Source: Cytophagaceae bacterium SCN 52-12 (GTDB lineage Bacteria > Bacteroidota > Bacteroidia > Cytophagales > Spirosomataceae). Taken from it: 34,913 bases of DNA. Position numbers and translations under genes: made by a program. The notes under the pieces are model-generated. The model searched no databases. It saw only the letters and a program-made list of their open reading frames with translations, and was not told the origin of the DNA. Positions 14,571 to 23,404 of this stretch are shown piece by piece. Every line of letters starts with the position of its first letter. The first letter of the stretch is position 1. Location of the stretch: assembly GCA_001724175.1 (NCBI GenBank), contig MEDT01000002.1:1-34913 (forward strand). The letters are read 5' to 3'.

Positions 14571-16415
14571 TTAATATCCGTCGTTCTGGCTCATTGTCGG
14601 GAAAGACAGGTCTATCTCGCTTTGAGGAATCGGACGCAGGTAATGCTTAGCGCTTATTTCGGAAGATTTTTGTGCCCAGGGATTGTATTTGTTGACCCGT
14701 TCGATCAGCTTGCCGGTCCTTTTCAGGTCAAACCAGCGGGAATATTCGCCCATCAGCTCCCTGGCGCGCTCATCCAGGATCATGTCTACTGAAATATTGG
14801 CACCAGTGGCCCGGTAGGATGCTGCAGCCAGCGAAGTGGCATTACCCGGTTCGGCCGCGCACCTGGGATCAGCGCCCGCTTCTTTCAAAGCCCTGTCCAG
14901 CACTTTGTTATAGTAAACCTCGGCGGCGCCCAGCTTGCCGTTTTTCGACCCTTTCAGAATAGCCTCGGCTGCAATGAGATAGGCTTCGGCCGACCGGAAT
15001 ACCGCTTCATTGAAGGTACCATATGCATCGCCATACGGGATTCCCGGCTCCCAGAATTTCCACATCATAGGATGATCGCCCGCGCCGAAACCAGATAATC
15101 TTGAATAGGCCCCGCCGTATTCGTCTACATTGATCACCGCGTAATGCTTCTTCCCCCCTATATCGACGCCTCGTTCTTCCAGGCTGATAGCGGGGTCGTT
15201 CCATGGCCTGAAATAGCACACGGTGTCGCCCTTTGCTATATTGATCTTCACGTCGGAGTTCAGGCGGATCGGCAGAAAATTATTCACGCCCGATAATGCA
15301 TAGCCTACTTCCACGAAATTATGGTCATAGCGGGTATCGAGCTGCGGATCGAACATACGGTATACAGCCTGGGTCGCTACATGGCGGGACTGGTACCGGT
15401 TGTAATCGCTGGTCCTGCCGACAGAACCCGCAAATCCTTCTCCGCCGCCGCCGAATATGGAGTGGAGATTATTACCTCCTGCGATGTCTACCGGGAACGC
15501 CGGATCGGTCTTGTTGGTCAGCACATCGGAATTGTACTGGACCGAAAAGACGATTTCAGGGTTCTTGTCATTCTGGGCTCCCGTGTACTGGGTCAACGGG
15601 TTCTCCGACCGGATCGGGAACAGGTCCTTGTAATGCGCCGCCAGCGGGTACGACTCGATGATCATGTCGGCATATTCCAGGGCTTTCTGAAAATCGGCGT
15701 CGCTTCCACCCAGCGCATTGTTAAAATTCCATCCCCTGGTGAGATACACGCGCGACAGCAGGAACCGGGCAGCCCCTTTCGTCACCCTTCCGTAGTTGGA
15801 GGCTGTAACCGGGAGCCTGGCTTCGCTTTCGGTGAGATCGTCGATTATCTGCTTATAGATATCTTTCGACGGTATCCTGTTTGCCTCCTTGCTTGCCGTA
15901 GTCGTTTCTACCAGCGGCATCGGCACGTCGCCCCACTGCTGCACCAGGTAGAAATAACAAAGCGCCCGCAGGAATTTGGCCTCCGCCACCCTGACGTTCT
16001 TCCGGGCTTCATCCATCGGTACGTCCGCCGCGCGGGAAACCACCGTATTGGTTCTCCCGATCTCCGCATACAAAAGCTGCCATAGCGCCTGGATATCCCC
16101 GTTTGCGCCGTTCAGACGGGTATCATATACATCGAGCGCATCAGCATCTACCTTCTGAGCCGCAGACCAGCCCGTACCCGACGAGAAGACGTCGGTGCCG
16201 TTGAGCACCAGCGACCGGCTCTGGTAAATATTACGAAGAAGCGGATAGCAGGACCGGACAAGGTCTTCGAACCCTGTTTCCGTTTTATAGTACACGTCGG
16301 TAGTGAGCGTAGAGACGGGCTTTTCAAGCAGGAAGTCGTCGCCGCACCCGGTCGAGAAAAGACACAGCCCGACCAGGCCGAGCGCCGCATACCGCACGCG
16401 ACGTTTTGATTTCAT
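14571..16415 (-). CDS. susD: SusD-like outer-membrane glycan-binding lipoprotein
   Basis: A SusD-family starch-binding-like lipoprotein. The frame is open to an ATG at 16490, only two bases after the susC stop, but the Met at 16415 is the better start. It gives MKSKRR followed by a hydrophobic stretch and a lipidation cysteine at residue 24 (LCLFSTGC-GDDFL), the normal design; the longer form would bury the signal peptide 25 residues inside. From 16415 the protein is 614 residues, usual for SusD. Typical features are FLLEKPVST after the Cys, helical TPR-like segments in the N-terminal half (AEAKFLRALCYFYLVQQWGDVPM), and the C-terminal block ILDERARELMGEYSRWFDLKRTGKL that ends most SusD proteins. 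It should form the lid on the SusC transporter at the cell surface and bind the sulfated glycan. Binding specificity cannot be predicted. Confidence 0.93.
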   Translation of the reverse strand: MKSKRRVRYAALGLVGLCLFSTGCGDDFLLEKPVSTLTTDVYYKTETGFEDLVRSCYPLLRNIYQSRSLVLNGTDVFSSGTGWSAAQKVDADALDVYDTRLNGANGDIQALWQLLYAEIGRTNTVVSRAADVPMDEARKNVRVAEAKFLRALCYFYLVQQWGDVPMPLVETTTASKEANRIPSKDIYKQIIDDLTESEARLPVTASNYGRVTKGAARFLLSRVYLTRGWNFNNALGGSDADFQKALEYADMIIESYPLAAHYKDLFPIRSENPLTQYTGAQNDKNPEIVFSVQYNSDVLTNKTDPAFPVDIAGGNNLHSIFGGGGEGFAGSVGRTSDYNRYQSRHVATQAVYRMFDPQLDTRYDHNFVEVGYALSGVNNFLPIRLNSDVKINIAKGDTVCYFRPWNDPAISLEERGVDIGGKKHYAVINVDEYGGAYSRLSGFGAGDHPMMWKFWEPGIPYGDAYGTFNEAVFRSAEAYLIAAEAILKGSKNGKLGAAEVYYNKVLDRALKEAGADPRCAAEPGNATSLAAASYRATGANISVDMILDERARELMGEYSRWFDLKRTGKLIERVNKYNPWAQKSSEISAKHYLRPIPQSEIDLSFPTMSQNDGY

Positions 16416-16492
16416 GCGAAAAGACCTGCAATAATTAGGAAGACGATTTAATCCGCTCATGGAAATTTCCTGTTTTGATTCTTGTCTCATGC

Positions 16493-19400
16493 TTAGAAAC
16501 TGATATTAACCCCGAGGGTATAAATGGCTGTCGGGATATCATCCTGGTAGATGGATGAATTGAATTCCGGGTCAAATCCTGTGAACTTCGTAAAGACAAC
16601 CGGGCTGATCGTCTGTACATATACGCGGGCGGTCGACATTTTCCACTTGCTGATCAGGCCGGCCGGCAGCGTATAGCCGGCGGTGATATCGGAAATGCGC
16701 AAAAAGCTCGCGTCCTGGTAGTTGATCGCATTCCGGTAGGGGTTAGGCACCGCTACCCCGAAGTACGTATTGGACGGGTTGTCGCTGCGCCAGTAGTTGA
16801 GCGACGCCAGCTTGTTGTAACGGGTACCGTTTACTTCCCCGAACGTACCCGCCAGCGTATTGTTCCGGTATTGAACGCCGTTGCGATAGTAGATAAACAT
16901 CGAGAGATCGAAATTCCGGTACCTGAACCGGTTCGTGATCCCGGTCAGCCAGTTGGGCAGCTGCGTACCCAGTACGACCCGGTCGTCGATCCCGTCTGTC
17001 GAAGAGATCACGCCGTCGTTGTTCTGGTCCACTACCCTCACCGAGCCCGGCTGCTGCTTGTATACAGCCGCCTGGTCTTTTTCCGACAGCTGCCAGATGC
17101 CGTCGAACTGATAATCAAAATTGGCCCTTATCGGGTGGCCGACAAACAGGTTGTTCCCCTTATCTTCCGTTTGCCCGTCGCCGTAGAGCGAAATCAGCTT
17201 GTTGCGGTTCCTGGTAAACGTCAGGGTGGTATTCCATGAAAAATTGTTCCTGGAAATATTGACGGTATTAAGCGTCAGCTCTATCCCGCGGTTACCGATT
17301 TCACCCACGTTGGCGATCACCTGCGAGAAGCCCGACGCTGTCGGGATCTTCTGGTTCAGGATCAGGTCTACGGTTTTCCTGTCGTACAACTCGAGCGTAC
17401 CGGCTATCCGGTTCCTGATAAACCCGAAATCGATCCCGAGGTTCACTTCCTTGCTTCGTTCCCACCTCAGGTCCTTATTCCCCAGGTTTGCAGGGGCAAA
17501 GCCGTATGCCGCCGCACCATCAAAGTCATACCCTGTATTCAGAAGCGAAGCCTGGGTGCTGTACGGGTTCACCGTGGAATTGCCCACCTGCCCGTAGCTG
17601 ACTCTCAGCTTCAGATCGGAGAGCGTACGGAGGCTTTCCGCCATAAACGGCTCTTCGATCACTCTCCAGGCAAAGGCTACAGAAGGGAAAAACGCCCATT
17701 TATTGTTCTCCGAAAGCTGCGATGCGCCGTCGGAGCGCCCGGTCAGCGTAAGCAGGTAGCGGTCGGCGAAGGAGTAATTGACGCGTCCCATGAAAGACAG
17801 CAGGGACCTTTCGACAAGCGAGCTGTTGTACCCGGTCACCGTTCCGTTGTTGATGGCATACCAGTCGGAGGCAAAAGGCAGATCCCTCACCGCAATCTGG
17901 TAAGCTTCGTTCCGCTGGTAGAAAGTACTCTGCAGACCGGTAAAATTAAGCCGGTGCCTGTTCATGCTCAGGCTGTAATTGATAATGTTGTCGAGCGTAT
18001 AATTGGCCATGATCCGGCTGTCGTACTGCGCCCTGGGCTTGTTCCCGATCTGTGATTTCGACCAGGTGCCGCGGTAATCTCCCGCCCTTTCCGAGCTGTA
18101 GGAGGCCGACAGGGAAGACCGGATGCTCAGCCCGCTGACAGGCATGAATTCTACGTAGGCGTTTCCCATTATCGTCGATACCGCAGTCTGCAGCTTGGAA
18201 TTTACCGGGTCGATGTCCAGCAGGGGATTGGGCACCTGCTTGTCGTTGATCCCCATCCACACCGCAACACCGTTCACATCGATATCCTGGTTTTCGGACG
18301 GGTTTTCCAGGTCCCGGTAGTATACCGACCCTGTCGGGCGGGCGCGGTAGGCACCGCGAAGCGACTCCATCGAGCCCAGCTCCTGGTCGCTGTAGGTGAC
18401 ATACGAAGTAAAGCCTGCCTTAAAGAGCCGGCCCAGCTTGCTGTCGAGGCCCGCATTGAGATTATACCTTTTATAGCCGGTGTGGAGGACATTGCCGTTT
18501 TCGTTCAGGTATCCGCCCGAAAAACGGTAGGTAGTGTTGTCATTTCCGCCGGAAACGCTGATATTCTGGCTCATCTGCAAGGCTGGGTCTGTAATGAGGT
18601 CCACCCAGTCGGCCGTCCGCCCGTTTTCGATATTCGCCATTTCGGCTGCCGTAAAAGTAGCGGGCGCCACTCCCTCCAGTACGCGGTCGGTATGCGTAAC
18701 CTTATAGAATTGCTCGCTGGTCATGAGCCTGGGCAGCCGGGCAGGCGCCTTCACTCCTACATAGCTGTCGTAGCTGATCCTCGGCTTTCCCGACGCTCCT
18801 TTTTTAGTGGTGATGATCACGACCCCGTTCGCACCTCTCGAGCCGTAGATGGCGGTAGAGGAAGCATCCTTGAGGATATCCATCGACTGGATGTCGTTCG
18901 GGTTGAGGTTGTTCAGGTTGCCGCCCATCAGCCCGTCGATCACGACCAGCGGCTCCGTCGAAAAATTGATGGTGTTTTCACCGCGTATGGTGATGCCGTA
19001 GCCCGCGCCGGGCCTGTTGCTCGATTTGGTCACGGTGGCGCCTGCTACCTGTCCCTGGATGGCTCTGGCTGCCATTACGGGGTTGGCCCGCGTAATGTCT
19101 TTAGACTGGATAGAAGCTACTGCGCCTGTGAGGTCCGACTTTTTCACCTCGCCATACCCGACGATCACCTGCTCATCCAGCATAAGGTTATCCGTTTTCA
19201 GGATAACATCCAGGTGGCTATTGGTCTCTACGGCAATTTCCTCCCTGATATAGCCGATGAAGCTGAAGATCAGGACAGTATTGTCATCAGGTACGGGAAT
19301 ACTGAAATTTCCGCGGTCGTCGGTGGCTGTCCCGGCCTGGGTGCCTTTTATCATGACGCTTACGCCAGGCAGTTCCTCGCCGGTTTCCGACACGACCCTG

Positions 19401-19903
19401 CCTGTGATCACCCGTTCGGTTTCGGGCGCTACCGTTTCTTCCCCGATACCGGCATTCCTTACCAGAAATTCCGACGGCCTGCTTCCCGCCGGCAGGGCCG
19501 GAAACGAGGGGGTATAACCCCGCAGATCCGCCGCCGCACCTTTCGCCCTACCCGAAAGAATGACAAAAGTCTTTTTATCTACCTTTTTCAGCCTCAATCC
19601 TGAAGACTGAAGAATTTGCGTAAGTCCCCGCTCGGCATCGCCGTCAAAGTGAAGCCTGCTGGTGGAAATGGTAATTCCTTCCAGTACTTTCTCCTCGAAA
19701 AGGACATCCACTCCGAAATGAGTCCGGAACTTCTGGATCGCTTCCCGGAGCGCCATCTGGCCGGCCTGGAGCGGCCCTGTCCCGGATGGAGGTACAGGCT
19801 GAAAATGAGCCGACAGCAACTGCGCCCGCAGACCGGGGACGGTGCCTATCACCGCCGCCAGCACGAGAACAGACAAAGCACGTCTATTTTTCTTCATATA
19901 CAT
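16493..19903 (-). CDS. susC: SusC-like TonB-dependent transporter with N-terminal STN signalling domain
   Basis: An 1136-residue TonB-dependent outer-membrane transporter. Order: signal peptide (1-~27), STN domain (about 50-115, ALREAIQKFRTHFGVDVLFE...KKTFVIL), carboxypeptidase-D-like regulatory fold (about 166-250, VITGRVVSETGEELPGVSV), TonB-box-like DEQVIVGYG at 243-251, plug with GATVTKSS, SIQSKDI and the block DILKDASSTAIYGSRGANGV, then a long beta-barrel ending in aromatic ...GVNISF. The STN domain is the feature that lets FecA-type receptors signal to a FecR anti-sigma factor, and the gene just upstream is such a FecR. The start is either 19903 (MYMKKN) or 19897 (MKKN); the second resembles relatives more closely. 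The gap to fecR is 33 bases and to the next ATG frame (susD) two bases, so the genes form one operon. Confidence 0.95.
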   Translation of the reverse strand: MYMKKNRRALSVLVLAAVIGTVPGLRAQLLSAHFQPVPPSGTGPLQAGQMALREAIQKFRTHFGVDVLFEEKVLEGITISTSRLHFDGDAERGLTQILQSSGLRLKKVDKKTFVILSGRAKGAAADLRGYTPSFPALPAGSRPSEFLVRNAGIGEETVAPETERVITGRVVSETGEELPGVSVMIKGTQAGTATDDRGNFSIPVPDDNTVLIFSFIGYIREEIAVETNSHLDVILKTDNLMLDEQVIVGYGEVKKSDLTGAVASIQSKDITRANPVMAARAIQGQVAGATVTKSSNRPGAGYGITIRGENTINFSTEPLVVIDGLMGGNLNNLNPNDIQSMDILKDASSTAIYGSRGANGVVIITTKKGASGKPRISYDSYVGVKAPARLPRLMTSEQFYKVTHTDRVLEGVAPATFTAAEMANIENGRTADWVDLITDPALQMSQNISVSGGNDNTTYRFSGGYLNENGNVLHTGYKRYNLNAGLDSKLGRLFKAGFTSYVTYSDQELGSMESLRGAYRARPTGSVYYRDLENPSENQDIDVNGVAVWMGINDKQVPNPLLDIDPVNSKLQTAVSTIMGNAYVEFMPVSGLSIRSSLSASYSSERAGDYRGTWSKSQIGNKPRAQYDSRIMANYTLDNIINYSLSMNRHRLNFTGLQSTFYQRNEAYQIAVRDLPFASDWYAINNGTVTGYNSSLVERSLLSFMGRVNYSFADRYLLTLTGRSDGASQLSENNKWAFFPSVAFAWRVIEEPFMAESLRTLSDLKLRVSYGQVGNSTVNPYSTQASLLNTGYDFDGAAAYGFAPANLGNKDLRWERSKEVNLGIDFGFIRNRIAGTLELYDRKTVDLILNQKIPTASGFSQVIANVGEIGNRGIELTLNTVNISRNNFSWNTTLTFTRNRNKLISLYGDGQTEDKGNNLFVGHPIRANFDYQFDGIWQLSEKDQAAVYKQQPGSVRVVDQNNDGVISSTDGIDDRVVLGTQLPNWLTGITNRFRYRNFDLSMFIYYRNGVQYRNNTLAGTFGEVNGTRYNKLASLNYWRSDNPSNTYFGVAVPNPYRNAINYQDASFLRISDITAGYTLPAGLISKWKMSTARVYVQTISPVVFTKFTGFDPEFNSSIYQDDIPTAIYTLGVNISF

Positions 19904-19936
19904 TTGGAATTAGTTAAAAGGTCAGTTAGTGAAAGG

Positions 19937-20935
19937 TCAGTAGGTAAGCGTATAGGTAGGAGGAAACTGATCGGACGCCGAGCTTGGAAAAACCCTGATC
20001 TCCAGGACATCGGCAAGGATACGAAGCACTTTCTCTGCGGAATCGGCCTGGTAGGTACCGCCGAGCGTACGTTTTGCCAGCGTAGAATCGGGGATGATGA
20101 TGTTTACCCCGAAAACATCACGAAGCTGCTCGGCTATAGCCGAAACGGGCGTGTTGTCGAACGTAAAACGGTGGTATTTCCAGCCTGTATGCAGCGCAGA
20201 CGGCTGGCCGTGCTTCCAGGTAAGCGCTCCTTCATCCGATACCGTGACCACGTCGCCGGGCTTCATGACCACAGGCTCCGCATCCCGCCTCTTACCCGAA
20301 ATGAGCTGCACCTTACCTTTGCTGAGCGCTACTTTGCTGCCTTTCGACCGGCTGTGTACGACAAATTCGGTGCCCAGGACCTTCACCTCCAGGTCGCCGG
20401 CCGTACGGACTATAAAAGCCTGGTGTCCGGGGAGGTGTGTAACCGAAAATTCCGCTTCACCTTCGAGAAAGACATTCCGGCCCGACTTTCCGAAGCCGAA
20501 CCGGGGAAGCGTGACGGAAGAATTCGCATTCAGGGTCACCCTGCTCCCGTCTGAAAGGTAAACGGTCTTTACCTCGCCGTATTTAGTGCTGAAGCTGCGG
20601 TTCAGGATACTGTCCCGGAACAAATACCCCGATAACCCGGATAAAATAATGACCGATGCAGCCGCCAGGAAAAACCGGCGGGACAGCCGCTTGCCGGCTG
20701 CCGGCTGCCCCGCAGCCCCTGTCCCCGAAGCAACCTGCTGCTGCCAGCGGGAGAAAGCTTCGTCAGGGTCCATAATAAGCTGCGGATTCCGGGATTCCCA
20801 TTCTTCCAGCAAGAGAAAATAAAGCTCCCTGTAAGCCGGGTCGGACATAGACTCCCCGATCAACGTCTTTTGCAAAGGTGTGGCACGCCCTTCAAACAGA
20901 GCCTGCACCGAACTGCGGAACAACTCCTGGTTCAT
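19937..20935 (-). CDS. FecR-type anti-sigma factor
   Basis: A 332-residue single-pass inner-membrane regulator. The N-terminal cytoplasmic part (1-85) would bind the sigma factor. A transmembrane segment lies at about 86-106 (RRFFLAAASVIILSG). The periplasmic FecR domain (about 118-215) contains VYLSDGSRVTLNANSSVT and the FLEGEAEFSV block, and a C-terminal DUF4974-like region (about 255-330) contains FDNTPVSAIAEQLRDVFGV. The C-terminal part resembles the STN fold and is thought in this family to contact the STN domain of the SusC partner. Its ATG overlaps the TGA of the sigma-factor gene (20932-20935), so the pair is translationally coupled. Expected role: hold the sigma factor inactive until the SusC transporter reports its glycan. 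Near its end, the 10-mer aaaggtcagt occurs twice (19917 and 19932); I attach no function to this. Confidence 0.93.
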   Translation of the reverse strand: MNQELFRSSVQALFEGRATPLQKTLIGESMSDPAYRELYFLLLEEWESRNPQLIMDPDEAFSRWQQQVASGTGAAGQPAAGKRLSRRFFLAAASVIILSGLSGYLFRDSILNRSFSTKYGEVKTVYLSDGSRVTLNANSSVTLPRFGFGKSGRNVFLEGEAEFSVTHLPGHQAFIVRTAGDLEVKVLGTEFVVHSRSKGSKVALSKGKVQLISGKRRDAEPVVMKPGDVVTVSDEGALTWKHGQPSALHTGWKYHRFTFDNTPVSAIAEQLRDVFGVNIIIPDSTLAKRTLGGTYQADSAEKVLRILADVLEIRVFPSSASDQFPPTYTLTY

Positions 20936-21660
20936 ACCTGCGAAAAAATTTGCAATGAAAAAAAAGAAATGAATAACCTGTCGCTCCAGGAGATCGTCGC
21001 CACTATCATCGTAATGAAGCCGTTTTCGCGCAGGGAGCGTCTTAATATCGAAAGGACTTTCGTAATATGCCCTTCTATGGTCTTGGTCGAGAGATTCAGC
21101 TCATCTGCAATAGCCTGGTTCTTCTTGCCTTCAAACCGGCTCATAATGAAGACCTTCTGACTTTGCGGCGGTATGGCTTTGAGAATATCCTCGATCTTGC
21201 TCTGGAGCTCGTGGTACTGCAGCAATTGCTGGGGAGTGTTGGAATTTTCGGATTCACCCGGCAGATCCGCCGGGACCGCAACCGGCTGCTCCTTTCCGAA
21301 TTCGCTTCTCAGGTAGGCAAACGCGGCATGCCTGACCGTCGTAAAAAGATAAGCCCGGTAGGAAGTCTCTACCGATCTGTAAATCTTATGCTGCCAGAAA
21401 CGGCTGAATACCTCCATCACGATGTCTTCGGCAACGGCTCTCGAGTACACAAACCGGACCGCGTGACTGCACAAAGACTGGTAATAGCGTTTGAACAGTA
21501 ATTCGCACCCTTTCAGATGATCGGCTTCAAAACTCCGCCGGATGAGCACTTCAGAATCGATGATGGCCCCGGTACTGCCGCCTATACCGGTCCCGGGGTT
21601 GTTGCTTATCCCTTCATTTCCCGATTTTTTTAATTCGTTAGGGTCCACTGGCCTGATCAA
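20932..21660 (-). CDS. ECF-type RNA polymerase sigma factor
   Basis: A 242-residue sigma-70 family protein of the extracytoplasmic function group. Region 2 spans about residues 39-95 (LLFKRYYQSLCSHAVRFVY then AEDIVMEVFSRFW). Region 4 spans about 152-210 (AIPPQSQKVFIMSRFEGKKNQAIADELNLSTKTIEGH). The first 35 residues are a low-complexity Gly/Asn/Ser extension before the usual start of the domain; a downstream start cannot be excluded, though no better Met is evident before region 2. After region 4 there is a hydrophobic tail of about 25 residues (GFITMIVATISW...), common in Bacteroidota sigma factors paired with FecR. It is the first gene of the locus, overlaps fecR by ATGA, and probably activates the promoter of its own operon. 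Confidence 0.93.
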   Translation of the reverse strand: MIRPVDPNELKKSGNEGISNNPGTGIGGSTGAIIDSEVLIRRSFEADHLKGCELLFKRYYQSLCSHAVRFVYSRAVAEDIVMEVFSRFWQHKIYRSVETSYRAYLFTTVRHAAFAYLRSEFGKEQPVAVPADLPGESENSNTPQQLLQYHELQSKIEDILKAIPPQSQKVFIMSRFEGKKNQAIADELNLSTKTIEGHITKVLSILRRSLRENGFITMIVATISWSDRLFISFFSLQIFSQV

Positions 21661-21948
21661 TAAAGTGAGGTGAATACTGTCCGAGACTTCCGACCTTTAT
21701 GAGTGTTTTTTTACCCTCTACCCTTGGTCATTTTCGTCTTTTTTTTAGATTTTTTTATAAAAAAGCCCTAAACGTAGTGGTTTGAGGTTTTTAGATCGTT
21801 TTCCATAACCCGACCTGCTTTCCCGGCAGGCGTACGGAATCATTACGCGATATCCGGCTATGCGGACTAGCGAAGAAGCGCGCTGCGGTTCAACCCGGCT
21901 TTCAACCGCCCCGGCCAGTGAAGTTGCGCGGAAGGAGGGTGAAGCGAT
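21661..21948. other. Intergenic region upstream of the PUL, promoter not resolved
   Basis: 288 bases between the sigma gene and the small outer-membrane-like gene, both on the minus strand. The part next to the sigma gene is T/A-rich and contains a perfect 14-base palindrome ttttttataaaaaa at 21751-21764. It also holds a weak TAnnTTT-like element (minus strand, about 21772-21779) without a convincing upstream partner. The rest (about 21790-21948) is GC-rich with no open frame I can support. The PUL promoter presumably lies here. Confidence 0.4.
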
Positions 21949-22605
21949 TCAATAAGTTCGGCCTTTGATAGCTGACTGCTGATATCTGATGGCTGACGGC
22001 CGATTCCTGAAAACAAAATACCAGCTCAATTCGAGCGAATACCTGTTTACATCGTCCCGGGGGATGCGGTCAAAGGGCAGCATCCAGCGTATTCCCAGGA
22101 ACTGGTCTTTCCTGATACGGCGGCGCAGCGAATAGGATGCCGCCAGGAAGAGGTTATTTTCTTTTACCATATACGATTCATCCAGGCCAAGATCGGGGCG
22201 CCGCAACACTTCCGAATAGCGCTCCAGGCGGATCCCCGGATGGAGGTGGAACCCATGTACCCATTTTCTCTCCCTGGTCGTATAGCCTGCCTGAATCGCA
22301 TATACGCTTTCTTTATCATAAGGAAAGCTGATGTTCCGCTTATACCCATGCTTCCGGTCAGGCGCCCTGTACCAGATATTCCTTACGATGGCAGCGCCGC
22401 CCAGGTCCCATTGCTTCCATACCGGGACGGAAAAGCTTACCACCGGACCAAGCTCATACTCTTTATGGAGGATGGCCAGGCCCGGGTTGGAAGAAAGGCC
22501 GACAGATAAGGTCAGGGGGCGATCCGTCCGCTCCTGCGCCGGAAGCCCGGCAGAAACCAGGATAGCGGCAAAAAGCAAAGCTGTGGCTGATTTCTGACTG
22601 CTCAT
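21949..22605 (-). CDS. Small outer-membrane-barrel-like protein with repeat-derived termini
   Basis: A 218-residue protein with a signal peptide (hydrophobic core LLFAAILVSAGLPAQ, cleavage near residue 24), followed by alternating aromatic/polar segments such as LGGAAIVRNIWYR, AIQAGYTTRERKWVHGF and YSLELSWYFVF, suggesting a small beta-barrel. I do not recognise a family. The start codon and first residues (MSSQKSAT) are encoded by a copy of the dispersed repeat (22585-22610). The last residues (PSAIRYQQSAIKG) are another repeat copy read in frame (about 21967-21999). The original protein probably ended soon after the WYFVFRNR strand, and the repeat has extended it. It is the last gene of a four-gene envelope cluster, 16 bases after the esterase. 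Function is unknown. Confidence 0.6.
   Translation of the reverse strand: MSSQKSATALLFAAILVSAGLPAQERTDRPLTLSVGLSSNPGLAILHKEYELGPVVSFSVPVWKQWDLGGAAIVRNIWYRAPDRKHGYKRNISFPYDKESVYAIQAGYTTRERKWVHGFHLHPGIRLERYSEVLRRPDLGLDESYMVKENNLFLAASYSLRRRIRKDQFLGIRWMLPFDRIPRDDVNRYSLELSWYFVFRNRPSAIRYQQSAIKGRTY
21967..21999. repeat. Dispersed repeat fragment inside the 3' end of a coding region
   Basis: The stretch gctgactgctgatatctgat and its flanks belong to the same ctgat/cagtcag family seen at 5713-5827, 8926-8955 and 22585-22610. On the minus strand it is translated in frame as the C-terminus of the small barrel-like protein. Confidence 0.55.
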
Positions 22606-22610
22606 GGCTA
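22585..22610. repeat. Dispersed repeat fragment overlapping a start codon
   Basis: This 26-base segment matches 5798-5823 at 24 of 26 positions, differing only by a tc/ct swap. It covers the ATG (22605-22603 on the minus strand) and first codons of the barrel-like gene, and lies 12 bases after the esterase stop codon. Confidence 0.7.
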
Positions 22611-22621
22611 AAAAGCAATAT

Positions 22622-23404
22622 TTACCGGCGGTAGATATATTCTAATCCCTCCGAAACTGCCGGGGCGATTACGCCGGAATGGTCTTTGTTGCGATAAACT
22701 TTCTCCTGCCAGGTAACGTGCGGATAGTATTTTTCAAAGAGGCCGGTAAGATGCCGGCGCGTAGTATGGAAGCCGCCGGTTTCCAGCGATCCGGCAGCAA
22801 CGAATACCCTGGCTTCCGGAATAGCGCTCTGCGGACGCGCTGCAGCTTCTATTTCGAAGATCGCCTGCTCATCCCACATCAGCGACGGACTGATTAACAA
22901 ATAGTTAGTAAAAAGGCCCGGCTCCTTCAAAAACAGGTAGGCGCCGAACAAGCCGCCCAACGAATGTCCGCAAAAAGTCAACGTTCCGGGAGTATTTGCA
23001 ACGGTGTAATGCGTATGAAGATATTCCAGCACTTCTTCCCGGATGAAGCCTGCGAAAGCCTCTGCATTGCCGGTACCGTCCAGGGCGGTGGCAGTAGGGG
23101 AAAGATCTTCTGTCCGCCTGTTTTTTCCTTTATAGCCTATGCCTGCCGTAATCAGCGTGTTTTCAAGTCCGTTACGTTTCAAAGCCTTCCTGAGATCGGG
23201 CTTCATATAGGCTGCATCCGTGTACAGCAGCAACGGGTAGCCCCCCGGCTTTCCTGCATCGTAGCCGTCCGGCAAATGAACGTCAAGCGTATATTTCGTC
23301 CCGTAGGAAGCTGTAAGCACATGCGTATCTGCCGGGATACCCGGTTGTTTGCAGGAAAACAGCAGGACCAGCAGCGCAACCGATCTGATATTTTTCAAAG
23401 CCAT
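22622..23404 (-). CDS. Lipid-anchored alpha/beta-hydrolase esterase (esterase D / Fes-like)
   Basis: A 260-residue alpha/beta hydrolase of the putative-esterase family (IroE/Fes/esterase D-like). The N-terminus is a lipoprotein signal with Cys18 in LLFSC. The nucleophile elbow is FCGHSLGG with Ser148. The likely catalytic His is His242 in KDHSGV near the end; an acid residue would sit between but cannot be fixed by eye. LLLYTDAAYM near residue 58 is the strand that opens these esterases (usual form VLYLLDG). Possible substrates are acylated sugars or siderophore-type esters; acetyl removal from capsule or polysaccharide is inferred from the Wzi neighbour. Its start overlaps the end of the Wzi-like gene by 10 bases, so expression is coupled. 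Confidence 0.85.
   Translation of the reverse strand: MALKNIRSVALLVLLFSCKQPGIPADTHVLTASYGTKYTLDVHLPDGYDAGKPGGYPLLLYTDAAYMKPDLRKALKRNGLENTLITAGIGYKGKNRRTEDLSPTATALDGTGNAEAFAGFIREEVLEYLHTHYTVANTPGTLTFCGHSLGGLFGAYLFLKEPGLFTNYLLISPSLMWDEQAIFEIEAAARPQSAIPEARVFVAAGSLETGGFHTTRRHLTGLFEKYYPHVTWQEKVYRNKDHSGVIAPAVSEGLEYIYRR

Noticed and set aside
18482-19603. Plus-strand frame of 373 codons opposite susC
   Set aside because: Shadow frame; the SusC domains on the minus strand fully explain the region.
19917-19941. Direct repeat aaaggtcagt twice, 15 bases apart, between fecR and susC
   Set aside because: Only two short copies, one overlapping the end of fecR; could be chance or replication slippage, and no link to a regulator can be shown.
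21751-21764. Perfect palindrome ttttttataaaaaa upstream of the sigma gene
   Set aside because: Low-complexity A/T sequence that easily arises by chance; no second copy or promoter context supports an operator.
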